From an uncultured Verrucomicrobia subdivision 3 bacterium (lineage in GTDB: Bacteria > Verrucomicrobiota > Verrucomicrobiia > Limisphaerales > DASXHY01): a DNA stretch of 49,011 nt. Within the stretch, counting starts at the first letter, position 1; each line of letters opens with the position of its first letter. Both the position numbers and the translations under genes were made by a program. The stretch spans positions 1 through 49,011 of the forward strand of contig CALBZA010000032.1 in assembly GCA_937890005.1 (NCBI GenBank), given 5' to 3'. The notes below the pieces were generated by a model. The model saw nothing but the letters and a program-made list of their open reading frames with translations. It had not been told where the DNA came from and ran no database searches. This document shows positions 11,769-19,528 of this stretch, in pieces.

Positions 11769-12764
11769 TCACGGCAGCCTCCTCAACAAGGTGTGTTTCA
11801 GGACGATTTCGATCAGCAGAATGCCGAGGCCGATTCCGGCGACGATTCGATACAATTCCCGATGATGGGAGAATTTCGTCACTTCCGCTTCGGATTTCTC
11901 GAGCTTGTCGATCTCGGCATAAATTTCTTCGAACCGCTGGCTGTTGTCCGCGCGATAATATTTTCCGCCGGTGGTTTCCGCGACTTTCGTGAGTGTTTCC
12001 TCATCGAGATCAGCTCTGCCAAGAACGGGACGTCCGAAAATGTCGTAACCGGCAACGAATTCGCCCCGGCTGCCAACGCCAACGGTGTAAACCTTCACAC
12101 CCAACGCCTGGGCGGCCTGCGCTGCAGTAAGCGGCTCGATCTTTCCGGCGTTGTTCACGCCGTCTGTCATGAGAATGACGATCTTGCTTTTGGATTTCAG
12201 TTCGCGCAACCGGTTGATCGCCGCGGAAAGGCCGGAGCCGATGGCGGTCTGGTTCTCCTTGATCACGCCCAGTTCCAGTCGATCGAGATTCTTTTGAAGG
12301 AACGAGTGGTCCAGCGTCAGCGGCGCGGCGATGTAAGCTTGTGAAGCGAAAGCGACGATGCCGATCCGGTCGCTCGGACGCTTGTCGATGAACTCCTTCA
12401 ACACCCGTTTTGCCATGAACAAACGGTTCACCTTTTTGCCGCGATATTCAAAATCTTCGGCTGACATGCTCCCGGAAAGGTCGATGGCCACGGCGATGTC
12501 GATGCCGCTTGCTTTGAAGCGTGACTCGCTGCGAGTCATCCGCGGCTGTGCCAGGGCGACAATGCAGAGCGCGAGGCCAAGCCAGCGAAGACCATTCAGG
12601 ATATAGGCCGATCGCGAGCGGCGGACGTTCAGCACCGCGCGCACGAGTTGCACGGAGGAATAGACGAAGGCAGGCGGCTGATTCCGCCGATTCTTCAGCC
12701 ACGAGAGCAGCGGCAGCAGAAGCAGCAGCAACAGGAACCAGGGATGTGCGAACGTCAAAACCAT
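11769..12764 (-). CDS. BatA-like VWA-domain membrane protein
   Basis: 331 residues. The N-terminus has a membrane segment (about 8-24) and a second at about 60-76, then a von Willebrand A domain with a complete metal-ion-dependent adhesion site: DLSGS at 95-99, the Thr in ENQTAIG, and MTDGVNNAG. A C-terminal membrane helix (about 308-323) and a short cationic tail complete the BatA/YfbK architecture. The VWA domain should face the periplasm. It is the middle gene of the MoxR operon and is predicted to work with the following VWA-TPR protein. The ATG directly follows a heptamer repeat array, so no Shine-Dalgarno is present. Confidence 0.9.
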   Translation of the reverse strand: MVLTFAHPWFLLLLLLLPLLSWLKNRRNQPPAFVYSSVQLVRAVLNVRRSRSAYILNGLRWLGLALCIVALAQPRMTRSESRFKASGIDIAVAIDLSGSMSAEDFEYRGKKVNRLFMAKRVLKEFIDKRPSDRIGIVAFASQAYIAAPLTLDHSFLQKNLDRLELGVIKENQTAIGSGLSAAINRLRELKSKSKIVILMTDGVNNAGKIEPLTAAQAAQALGVKVYTVGVGSRGEFVAGYDIFGRPVLGRADLDEETLTKVAETTGGKYYRADNSQRFEEIYAEIDKLEKSEAEVTKFSHHRELYRIVAGIGLGILLIEIVLKHTLLRRLP

Positions 12765-12827
12765 CGGATTTATGATTTATGATCTACGATTTACGATTTG
12801 GGGATTCATGGTTCACGATTGGCGATT
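12765..12827. repeat. Heptamer array, 9 units of NNNGATT type, across a gene end
   Basis: Nine 7-bp units in one register: CGGATTT, ATGATTT, ATGATCT, two ACGATTT, GGGGATT, CATGGTT, CACGATT and GGCGATT. The array starts one base from the batA start codon, fills the 19-bp gap, and continues into the last 44 bp of the upstream DUF4381-like gene. Confidence 0.85.
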
Positions 12828-13341
12828 GAGCCGGCTCGGTTTCTTCGATCAACCGCATTGCTGAAGAGTGAAGCTCGCGCAATTCCATCTCGCCGGGTTC
12901 ATAGCGGGCAAACTTCACCAGATCGCAGGCGGAAAGAAAATCTGCAAGGCTCGCCTTCTGATCGGGAAGCAGCAGGTCTGTGTTCTGAAGTTCGTGCAGG
13001 AATTCCTCGGTCGTCCGTTCCGGTGCACGGAATGTAAAACGTTCCTCCAGGTACCAACGGACGGTGTCGGAAACAGCCACGCAGAACGGTTTCGGTTCGG
13101 CAATGAGTGTCAATGCCTGTTCGAGACGCTGCTTCGCAACCACGTGCGGCGGAATCACAGGGACGGTGATCGTGACAGCGGATTTCTTCCGGAATTTCCA
13201 GAAAAGAAAAGCGGCAATCGCCAGCACGATCAGCAATCCAAGCAGCCACCAAAGCCAGGCCGGTCCGTTCCAGAGATCGATCGGCGGCTTGATGTCGCGG
13301 AGACCGCCATCATTGATTGTCTGATTCAACACGTTCGTCAT
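12784..13341 (-). CDS. DUF4381-like single-pass membrane protein of the Bat operon
   Basis: 185 residues. It has a short periplasmic N-terminus, one membrane segment (WLWWLLGLLIVLAIAAFLFW, 29-48), then a cytoplasmic helical region containing TVRWYLEERFTFRAPERTTEEFL. This size, topology and place between DUF58 and BatA fit DUF4381, whose role in the MoxR-VWA complex is not known. The final 15 or so residues (QSPIVNHESPNRKS) are encoded by a 7-bp tandem repeat array and are probably a recent addition to the C-terminus. The gene starts 9 bp after the DUF58 gene. Confidence 0.75.
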   Translation of the reverse strand: MTNVLNQTINDGGLRDIKPPIDLWNGPAWLWWLLGLLIVLAIAAFLFWKFRKKSAVTITVPVIPPHVVAKQRLEQALTLIAEPKPFCVAVSDTVRWYLEERFTFRAPERTTEEFLHELQNTDLLLPDQKASLADFLSACDLVKFARYEPGEMELRELHSSAMRLIEETEPAQSPIVNHESPNRKS

Positions 13342-13350
13342 GGCCGCAAA

Positions 13351-14301
13351 TTATCCGCGCAATCTCCGCTTCTCGCGTGTCTCAAAGAACCGGCTCAGCG
13401 CGATCGTGTAAGGCTGATCCGTGCGAAGCAGAATTGAATCGATGCCGACGTTGCGAAAGAGCCGCGCCGCGTCGGATTGCGCCTTCAGCTGCCGTTCGGC
13501 AAAGGCCTTTCGCTTCCGCGCATCGCCGGTGTTCACCTCAACCAGTTCTCCTGTCTCGGCATCTTCCAGAATCAACCGGCCAAGTTCGGGAAGTTCCATT
13601 TCGAAGGGGTCGGTGATTTGAACAGCAACGAGATCGTGCCGCCTCTTGGCCTGTCGCAATCGGGCAAACGATGCCTGCGCCAGCGATTCGAGCAACATCA
13701 GCTGCGGACGCATCCGGCCGCCGCTGTTTTGCAACGCTGGCGAGCCGATGAAATCGGAAATGATGACCGTGATGGCCTTGTGCGATTGAACGCGTAGAAA
13801 GAATTCGAGCGCGGAATTCAGGTTGGTTCCGCGGCGTTTAGGTTCGAAGAAAAGCACTTCACGAATCACCCGCAGCACATGGCTGCGTCCCTTGCGGGGT
13901 GGAATGAATTTTTCGACCTCGTCGGTGAAGAGAATGAGGCCCACCTTGTCGTTGTTGCGGATGGCGGAGAAGGCGAGCACCGACGCAATCTCAGCGGCGA
14001 GTTCGCGTTTGGACTGGTCGCGCGAGCCGAAAAGTCCGGAGCCGCTGACATCAACGATCAGCATGAGGGTGAGCTCTCGTTCCTCGACGAACTTCTTCAC
14101 GAACGGATGATTCATCCGCGCCGTGACATTCCAGTCGATCGTGCGCACTTCATCGCCGGGTTGATATTCACGAACTTCCTCGAAGTTCATTCCCTGTCCC
14201 TTGAAGACGCTGTGATACGCGCCCGCGAGTGTTTCACTCACGAGCCGGTTCGTCCGCAGTTCGATCTGCCGGATTTTTTTGAGAATCTCGCGGGGGATCA
14301 T
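13351..14301 (-). CDS. DUF58 protein (VWA-like), MoxR partner
   Basis: 316-residue cytoplasmic protein with the DUF58 signature GDEVRTIDWN (49-58) preceded by EEVREYQPG, then a degenerate VWA fold (LIVDVSGSGLFGS, from about 81, keeping DxSxS). The middle contains DKVGLILFTDEVEKFIPP, as in the family. DUF58 proteins are nearly always found next to MoxR ATPases and are thought to be their substrates or adaptors. Its ATG overlaps the stop codon of the upstream protease-like gene by 4 bp (ATGA), which implies translational coupling. No membrane segment is seen. Confidence 0.92.
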   Translation of the reverse strand: MIPREILKKIRQIELRTNRLVSETLAGAYHSVFKGQGMNFEEVREYQPGDEVRTIDWNVTARMNHPFVKKFVEERELTLMLIVDVSGSGLFGSRDQSKRELAAEIASVLAFSAIRNNDKVGLILFTDEVEKFIPPRKGRSHVLRVIREVLFFEPKRRGTNLNSALEFFLRVQSHKAITVIISDFIGSPALQNSGGRMRPQLMLLESLAQASFARLRQAKRRHDLVAVQITDPFEMELPELGRLILEDAETGELVEVNTGDARKRKAFAERQLKAQSDAARLFRNVGIDSILLRTDQPYTIALSRFFETREKRRLRG

Positions 14302-15584
14302 GGGATTGGATATTCCTCGATGACTTTGCTGGTTCTGTCCGTACGCCAGGCCCGCAGTAAAACCCAGTTCTTGGCAGCGTTTCGCCCGAAGCGATAATAG
14401 AGGGTGGTGTCGCCAGCTTGTTCTCCGGCGGCGTGAAAAGAATACGTTTCTGGTTCGTGTCCGAGTTCTGGAGTCAAGGTGCCTTTGGCATCCTTATCCA
14501 GGCCCGGCAGGTCGCCATTCATTTTCCTGGCGGTGATGAACGCTCGAAAAGCTTCTTGTTCCCCATCGCTGTAGAGTTCGAGTGGCCCGACATGCCGTTG
14601 TTTCAGATACATGGTCTGCCGTGGGAAATCGAAAGTCACCAAGTTTCGGGCAAGGACGCGAAGACCAAGGGTGTTTTCCCTGGATGCTTCGAGGCTTCGC
14701 ATAAGCAAATTGGTGTATCGGTTTCCACCAAACGAGAAAACCGGCACTGCGGTGTTTCGAATGAGAAGGGTGTCTTCGGCAATGGCGGCGCTCGTGATTG
14801 ACGGTTGCAGCTTCTCGGCTTCTTTCAATCGAGCATTGTCGAGCGATCCGTCTGCGGAGTCGCCGGTGTCCACGAGATACCACTCAGTTCGCCCCAGATA
14901 TTCTGCTTTTGCAAATAGGTTTCCCCACATCATCCCGAATGGAAATGGATATTGGGGTTTGCCTGAGCGGAAAGGAGCTGCAGAGTGCGAATAGACCAAA
15001 GGATAGGCATGGCCCAAGTCATTCGTATTTAGCTGGGCGGAGTCCAAGAAGCTGATGGTTCGTTTATCGAAATCCAGTTGGATGCAATAATGTTGAAGGC
15101 AATCCATGCCCAGAACACCTGCATACCGGCGACCCTTCGGCCCTTGGTTGATGAAGTCGCTAACCACGACGAATTTGCCCGGGAGCAGTGTCGTGTCTCC
15201 AAGCGATAACTTTGGCCAAGCGTGTTTGCTGGCCACTGATTTGCCTTCCGGATACCACGGGAATCGCATCTTCTGACGTCCAATTGGTTTGCCAAGCTTT
15301 TGCTCCCAGGATTTTGACACCACGGTTATTGGGCATCCTGTGTCCAAGCAGAACAACCCCTCTTCAGACTCTTCAATCCGCAACGTGACCAGCAAATGAT
15401 CCCCACAGCCGGCTCCCCAATTGAAAGTGGTGACTGGCGGTAGAGAAGACGCAGGCACCGGCTTTGAAGCACATCCGCCACCCGCAAGCAGCAAAAGGCA
15501 AAACGACAACGCGCAAGCGATCCTTGGACGAATCTCAAAAAACCAACACGCCAGCAGCATTTCCGGACTTCTCAGCTTCATCAT
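14298..15584 (-). CDS. Two-lobed retropepsin-like aspartyl protease, probable lipoprotein
   Basis: 428 residues. An N-terminal hydrophobic stretch (ALSFCLLLLAGGGC) looks like a lipoprotein-type signal, though the lipobox is atypical. Two aspartyl-protease-like lobes follow. The first has LFCLDTGCPITVVS (catalytic Asp about 81) and GVLGMDCLQHY. The second has WYLVDTGDSADGS (Asp about 239) and a matching VTFDFPRQTMYLK strand. Each resembles one retropepsin-type monomer, so the protein could form its own dimer-like active site. The C-terminal 80 residues are a separate small domain. The start is TGATG-coupled to the moxR stop (GTG at 15587 or ATG at 15584 or 15581), and its own stop overlaps DUF58. 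Such a gene is not a usual part of MoxR/Bat operons. Proteolysis itself is inferred. Confidence 0.75.
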   Translation of the reverse strand: MMKLRSPEMLLACWFFEIRPRIACALSFCLLLLAGGGCASKPVPASSLPPVTTFNWGAGCGDHLLVTLRIEESEEGLFCLDTGCPITVVSKSWEQKLGKPIGRQKMRFPWYPEGKSVASKHAWPKLSLGDTTLLPGKFVVVSDFINQGPKGRRYAGVLGMDCLQHYCIQLDFDKRTISFLDSAQLNTNDLGHAYPLVYSHSAAPFRSGKPQYPFPFGMMWGNLFAKAEYLGRTEWYLVDTGDSADGSLDNARLKEAEKLQPSITSAAIAEDTLLIRNTAVPVFSFGGNRYTNLLMRSLEASRENTLGLRVLARNLVTFDFPRQTMYLKQRHVGPLELYSDGEQEAFRAFITARKMNGDLPGLDKDAKGTLTPELGHEPETYSFHAAGEQAGDTTLYYRFGRNAAKNWVLLRAWRTDRTSKVIEEYPIP

Positions 15585-16573
15585 CACGGCACAGGCAGTT
15601 CATCGAAAATCTTCTGAATCACCGTCTCGCTCGTCTTCTCTTCCGCTTCGGCTTCGTAGGTGATCGCGACGCGGTGCCGGAGGACGTCCATGCCGATGCT
15701 CTTCACGTCCTGCGGCGTGACGTAGCCGCGGCCTTTCAGGAATGCATAAGCTTTCGCGGCGAGCGTGAGCGCGATGGTAGCGCGCGGCGAAGCGCCGAGC
15801 TGGATGAAATCTTTGACCGCGATTTTATAGTGATCCGGATCGCGCGTGGTGCAGACGAGATCGACGATGTAATCCTTCACCTTGTCATCCACGTAAATGT
15901 CGTTGATCACCTTGCGCGCCTGCAGAATCTGGTTCGGATCGACGACCGCCTCTGTTGCGGGCGTGCCCGAGGTCTTCGCCATCACTTCCAGAATCTGGCG
16001 TTCTTCCGCACGCGTCGGATACCCGATCTTAAGCTTCAGCATGAAACGATCGACCTGCGCTTCCGGCAACGGATAGGTGCCTTCCTGTTCGATCGGATTT
16101 TGCGTCGCGAGGACGAGGAACGGTTCCTCGAGTTTGAAGGTCTGTTCGCCGATCGTGACCTGCTTTTCCTGCATGGCTTCGAGCAACGCGCTCTGCACCT
16201 TCGCAGGCGCTCGGTTGATTTCGTCGGCGAGAACGAGATTGGCGAAGATCGGTCCGCGTCGCGTCGTGAATCCGCCGGATTGCGGATTGTAGATCTGCGT
16301 GCCGATCACGTCCGCGGGCAGCATGTCGGGCGTGAACTGCAGTCGCGAGAACTTCACGTTGAGGCAGTTTGCGAGCGACTTGACGGAGAGCGTCTTGGCC
16401 AGGCCGGGCACGCCTTCGAGCAGCACATGCCCGTTCGCGAGCAGGCCGATGGTCAGGCGTTCGACGAGATAAGTTTGTCCGACGACCACCTTGCCGAGTT
16501 CGTTGAACAGCGGACGGACGAAAGCCCCGGCTTCCTGGACCGCTTGATTGATGGCGTTGATTCCTGAGTTCAT
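15584..16573 (-). CDS. MoxR-family AAA+ ATPase
   Basis: 329-residue chaperone-like ATPase, first gene of the operon. Walker A is GVPGLAKT (54-61) and Walker B is LVLADEIN (113-120). Sensor 1 lies in LVLATQNPIEQEGTYPLPEAQ, and the MoxR-specific helices follow. The C-terminal lid contains LGASPRATIAL, a family hallmark. MoxR proteins remodel or load metals into partners that carry VWA domains, which fits the genes that follow. The frame is open 65 codons further upstream, but the ATG at 16573 matches the family start, so it was chosen. Confidence 0.95.
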   Translation of the reverse strand: MNSGINAINQAVQEAGAFVRPLFNELGKVVVGQTYLVERLTIGLLANGHVLLEGVPGLAKTLSVKSLANCLNVKFSRLQFTPDMLPADVIGTQIYNPQSGGFTTRRGPIFANLVLADEINRAPAKVQSALLEAMQEKQVTIGEQTFKLEEPFLVLATQNPIEQEGTYPLPEAQVDRFMLKLKIGYPTRAEERQILEVMAKTSGTPATEAVVDPNQILQARKVINDIYVDDKVKDYIVDLVCTTRDPDHYKIAVKDFIQLGASPRATIALTLAAKAYAFLKGRGYVTPQDVKSIGMDVLRHRVAITYEAEAEEKTSETVIQKIFDELPVP

Positions 16574-17000
16574 AGTGGAAACGTTGCCAGAATGGACACA
16601 GCAAAGCGACAGCCGTTCAAGCGAAAACTGGTTGATCGACTGATCGTTGCGAGATCGAGTGATCCGAAAGGAACGTCTTTCCTTCGAGGTTCCACTCGCT
16701 CTCAGAACTTTATTGTCGGTTCCTGAAAGTTGCGCGGATGACGTTCTGACGGGGAGCGGGAAATGCACGTAAAACTACTGATGCTGAGCATGTTCCGCAG
16801 TCGGCAATATTTACGTATTTAACTATGAAATGAGGATGATGCTATATGCTTATTGAATGGATTCTTGTGTAATCTGTTGAAAAAAAGGCGTTTAGATCGA
16901 GCTGCATCGCTGTTTTCTGGCAAACGCAAGGATGGCATTTGATCCGCTAAGGGAGGATCGCTCGGTTCGTGCTGTTTCGAATCGAGAACAAACCAAACCT
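16574..17000. other. Divergent intergenic region without a gene
   Basis: Lies between the divergent moxR and VPDSG-protein genes and must hold both promoters. An A/T-rich part at about 16800-16890 is the likeliest promoter zone, but no -35/-10 pair stands out enough to call. No open frame here looks real. Confidence 0.4.
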
Positions 17001-17714
17001 ATGATGAAACGTATTCTTCAGATATCGGGTCTTCTGGCGGTCTCGTCTGTTTCGACGATGGCCGTTTCGATTGAGCCTACCTATACCACGTTCGGAACAC
17101 TGAGTAGCGCTACTTTTGGCGGCTCGGGCATTCCCAACAATGCCGTGGCGATTTCGCAGGTCGTAAGCGGTAGCTATAACATCACGCTCGGACTGACGGC
17201 GCATCAGCGTTATTCCAATCCGGCTGTCGGCAACGACGGCGCGGGAACGTTCTATGCCATTGCCGGCGGCGATGTGTTGAATGGCGATCCCGGTTATGCC
17301 CGCTGGAACATCGGTTTGTACGTCGATTTCAGTCCCAATCTGTCCACTTTGTCACCAAAGGGATATTCAGTTCGGCTTTACTACGATTTGAACCCGGCCG
17401 TGGGCAATGATGTCGCCACGTACCTCACGCTTGAACCCGGACTCTATGACTTCAACTTCAACTTCGATAACCAGAACTCCTACAATCTCGGTATGTCGAT
17501 CTTCAACAGTGGATTCAATCCCAACGCCCTCGGCGAATATAGCTTCGCCCTCGCCGTGTTGAAGGATGGTGTCGAGATCGGACGCAGTGCCATCGAAGTG
17601 AATGTCAGCGCCACTGGAACGGTTCCGACGACTTCGGTGCCGGATGGCGGCAGCTCGGTCATGATCCTGGGAATGGCGCTCAGCGCACTCGGATTCGTTG
17701 CCCGTAGAAAGTAG
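17001..17714 (+). CDS. Exported protein with VPDSG-CTERM-type sorting tail
   Basis: 237 residues. It has a signal peptide (MMKRILQISGLLAVSSVSTMA), a mature region of about 190 residues rich in Gly, Asn and aromatic residues, then a C-terminal sorting signal. The tail has VPDGG (213-217), a hydrophobic helix (SVMILGMALSALGFVA) and a basic end (RRK). This matches the VPDSG-CTERM variant of PEP-CTERM signals, recognised by an exosortase and typical of Verrucomicrobia. The exosortase is not in the window. The mature part is not recognised; it may be a secreted or outer-surface protein linked to exopolysaccharide. A strong terminator follows, so the gene is monocistronic. ATG 17001 was chosen because it opens a normal signal peptide. 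Confidence 0.8.
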   Translation: MMKRILQISGLLAVSSVSTMAVSIEPTYTTFGTLSSATFGGSGIPNNAVAISQVVSGSYNITLGLTAHQRYSNPAVGNDGAGTFYAIAGGDVLNGDPGYARWNIGLYVDFSPNLSTLSPKGYSVRLYYDLNPAVGNDVATYLTLEPGLYDFNFNFDNQNSYNLGMSIFNSGFNPNALGEYSFALAVLKDGVEIGRSAIEVNVSATGTVPTTSVPDGGSSVMILGMALSALGFVARRK

Positions 17715-17739
17715 GCGGATTCATCCAATTCACAGACTC

Positions 17740-17768
17740 GGCCGCACCGTTCTGGTGCGGCCTTTTTT
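17740..17768 (+). terminator. Intrinsic terminator
   Basis: A 9-bp perfect stem (GGCCGCACC with GGTGCGGCC, loop GTTCT) is followed by six T residues. It lies 26 bp after the VPDSG-protein stop codon. Confidence 0.9.
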
Positions 17769-17804
17769 GCATTTTGAAGGTCGGCGCGTCAGGGAAAGAT
17801 TGTT

Positions 17805-18731
17805 CTACACATCACGACCGCGCGCCTGGCCAACGTCGCGTGCGATTTGCTTCTTCAGTTCATCCAGAGAACCGAACTTCTGCTCGTTCCGAAGTTTTTC
17901 CGCGAAGATGACTTCCAGTTCCTGCTCGTAGAGATCGTCTTCGAAATCGAGAAGGTGGACTTCAAACCGTGTCGCAGCATTCAAATTTCCGAGTGTGGGA
18001 CGGTTCCCAATGTTCGCGACGGCACGATGGATCGTTCCGCTGACAATGGCTTGCACGGCATAGACGCCAGCTGGTGGGAGCACGAGGCCGGTGACATTCA
18101 GGTTTGCCGTGGGAAAACCGAGCCGGCGCCCGAGTTGATCGCCGCGCTGCACGATCGAACTGACCGAGTAAGCACGCCCCAGCATCTGCTGGACTGAATC
18201 CAGTTCTCCGCCGGCTATCGCTTCTCGAACCCGGGTGCTGCTGATCGTTTTTCCATCCAGAGCCACGGCCGCCAGTCCGTGCGCGTGAAAGCCGAGTTCC
18301 TTTCCCAGTTGTTGCAACAGCGCGACATTGCCCGCGCGGCGATGGCCGAATGTGAAGTTCGCTCCGACACAAATGCTGTGAACACGCCCGAGATCGGCGC
18401 AGAGCGCGCGAATGAATGTTTCCGCCGGCTGCTCGCTGAACGATTTGTCGAAATGCAGCAGCAACAATGTGTCGGCGCCGAGCGATTCAATCGTTCGCAA
18501 ACGCTGGGGAAGGGGATAGATCAATGCAGGCGCCCGTTCCGGAGCGACGACGGTTGCGGGGTGTTGATCGAAGGTGATCACCAGCGAAATTCCGGCCTGT
18601 TGCCGGGCATCCGCAATGGTCTGGCGAATGATCTGTTGGTGACCGAGATGAACGCCGTCGAAGAAACCGATCGCGAGACAAACCTTTCGGCCGGCGGCGT
18701 TCAGTTGATTGGCAGCATGGATGACGTCCAT
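17805..18731 (-). CDS. ribF: Bifunctional riboflavin kinase / FMN adenylyltransferase
   Basis: 308 residues that convert riboflavin to FMN and then FAD. The N-terminal adenylyltransferase domain has GFFDGVHLGH (22-31), the nucleotidyltransferase HxGH-type motif, and ISSTRVREAI near its end. The C-terminal kinase domain begins at about residue 180 with GRRLGFPTANL, whose PTAN motif binds MgATP, and ends in the ELEVIFAEKLRNEQKF block. The ATG at 18731 gives a standard N-terminus; the frame extends 11 codons further upstream. It is the last gene of the nusA operon, 80 bp after truB, a common bacterial order. Confidence 0.95.
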   Translation of the reverse strand: MDVIHAANQLNAAGRKVCLAIGFFDGVHLGHQQIIRQTIADARQQAGISLVITFDQHPATVVAPERAPALIYPLPQRLRTIESLGADTLLLLHFDKSFSEQPAETFIRALCADLGRVHSICVGANFTFGHRRAGNVALLQQLGKELGFHAHGLAAVALDGKTISSTRVREAIAGGELDSVQQMLGRAYSVSSIVQRGDQLGRRLGFPTANLNVTGLVLPPAGVYAVQAIVSGTIHRAVANIGNRPTLGNLNAATRFEVHLLDFEDDLYEQELEVIFAEKLRNEQKFGSLDELKKQIARDVGQARGRDV

Positions 18732-18810
18732 AAATCGCCAGGGATTTTCACAGATGAAACACAAATTGGTAAAGGTTTTGTCTGTGCTTCAATGCGTCGC
18801 TCGGCTGGAG

Positions 18811-19524
18811 TCACGCCGCGGCGAGTTTTAGAAACGGAATCACACGTTTCGCGAGATCGCTGGCGGAAAGGTTCAATACATCATCGAGTCGTGAAGCATC
18901 CGCGACATCGAATTTTCCGGAAACCGTTCGTCGTAACGTGGCCAGGTGCGCGCCGCAGCCAAGCTTTTGCCCCAGTTCATGCGCCACGGAGCGGACATAC
19001 GTTCCCTTCGTGCAGGCGAGCTTGAAGGTGCCAAGCGGCTCCTCGTAGTTCGTGAAACGGAAGTTGTAGATGTGAATCAGCCGGGGTTCGCGCGGCACTT
19101 CAACGCCCTTGCGTGCGAGCTTGTAGAGAGGGACGCCGTCCTTCTTGATCGCGGAAACCATTGGTGGCGTCTGCATCTGGTCACCAATGAACTCCGCTGC
19201 AGATTCGTTCAATTCATCCAGCGTCAGCGGCGGAATCGGGAGTGAACCGGTGAGTTCGCCGTCAGCATCGTAGCTGTCCGTGGATTCACCGAACTTGATC
19301 GTTCCTTCGTAAACCTTGTCGTCGGACATCAGGCGTTCGGAAAGTTTTGTCGCGCGGCCGAGGACGATGATCAACAAGCCCGTGGCGTTGGGGTCCAGTG
19401 TGCCGCAATGGCCAACCTTCTTGATTCCGAATTTCCTGCGAATTGCATCCACCACATCGTGAGATGTGGGGCCGGAGGGCTTGTCGATAAGGAGTGCGCC
19501 GTCGAGCGCGGAGAACTCTTGCAT
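18811..19524 (-). CDS. truB: tRNA pseudouridine-55 synthase
   Basis: 237 residues; makes pseudouridine at position 55 in the T-loop of tRNA. The catalytic Asp is D44 in HCGTLDPNATG, and the N-terminal GALLIDKPSGPTSHDVV block is standard. RVTYVRS is represented by CTKGTYVRSVAHELG, and the LRRTVSGKFDV block follows. The protein is near the short end of the family (about 230-310) and lacks most of the C-terminal PUA domain. It begins 4 bp after the nrnA gene and was probably translated together with it. Confidence 0.95.
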   Translation of the reverse strand: MQEFSALDGALLIDKPSGPTSHDVVDAIRRKFGIKKVGHCGTLDPNATGLLIIVLGRATKLSERLMSDDKVYEGTIKFGESTDSYDADGELTGSLPIPPLTLDELNESAAEFIGDQMQTPPMVSAIKKDGVPLYKLARKGVEVPREPRLIHIYNFRFTNYEEPLGTFKLACTKGTYVRSVAHELGQKLGCGAHLATLRRTVSGKFDVADASRLDDVLNLSASDLAKRVIPFLKLAAA

Positions 19525-19528
19525 GAAA

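Noticed and set aside
16270..16300. GGATTGCGGATTGTAGATC in moxR looks like another heptamer array
   Set aside because: It encodes IYNPQSGGF, a conserved MoxR family segment, so the resemblance to the 7-bp arrays is chance.
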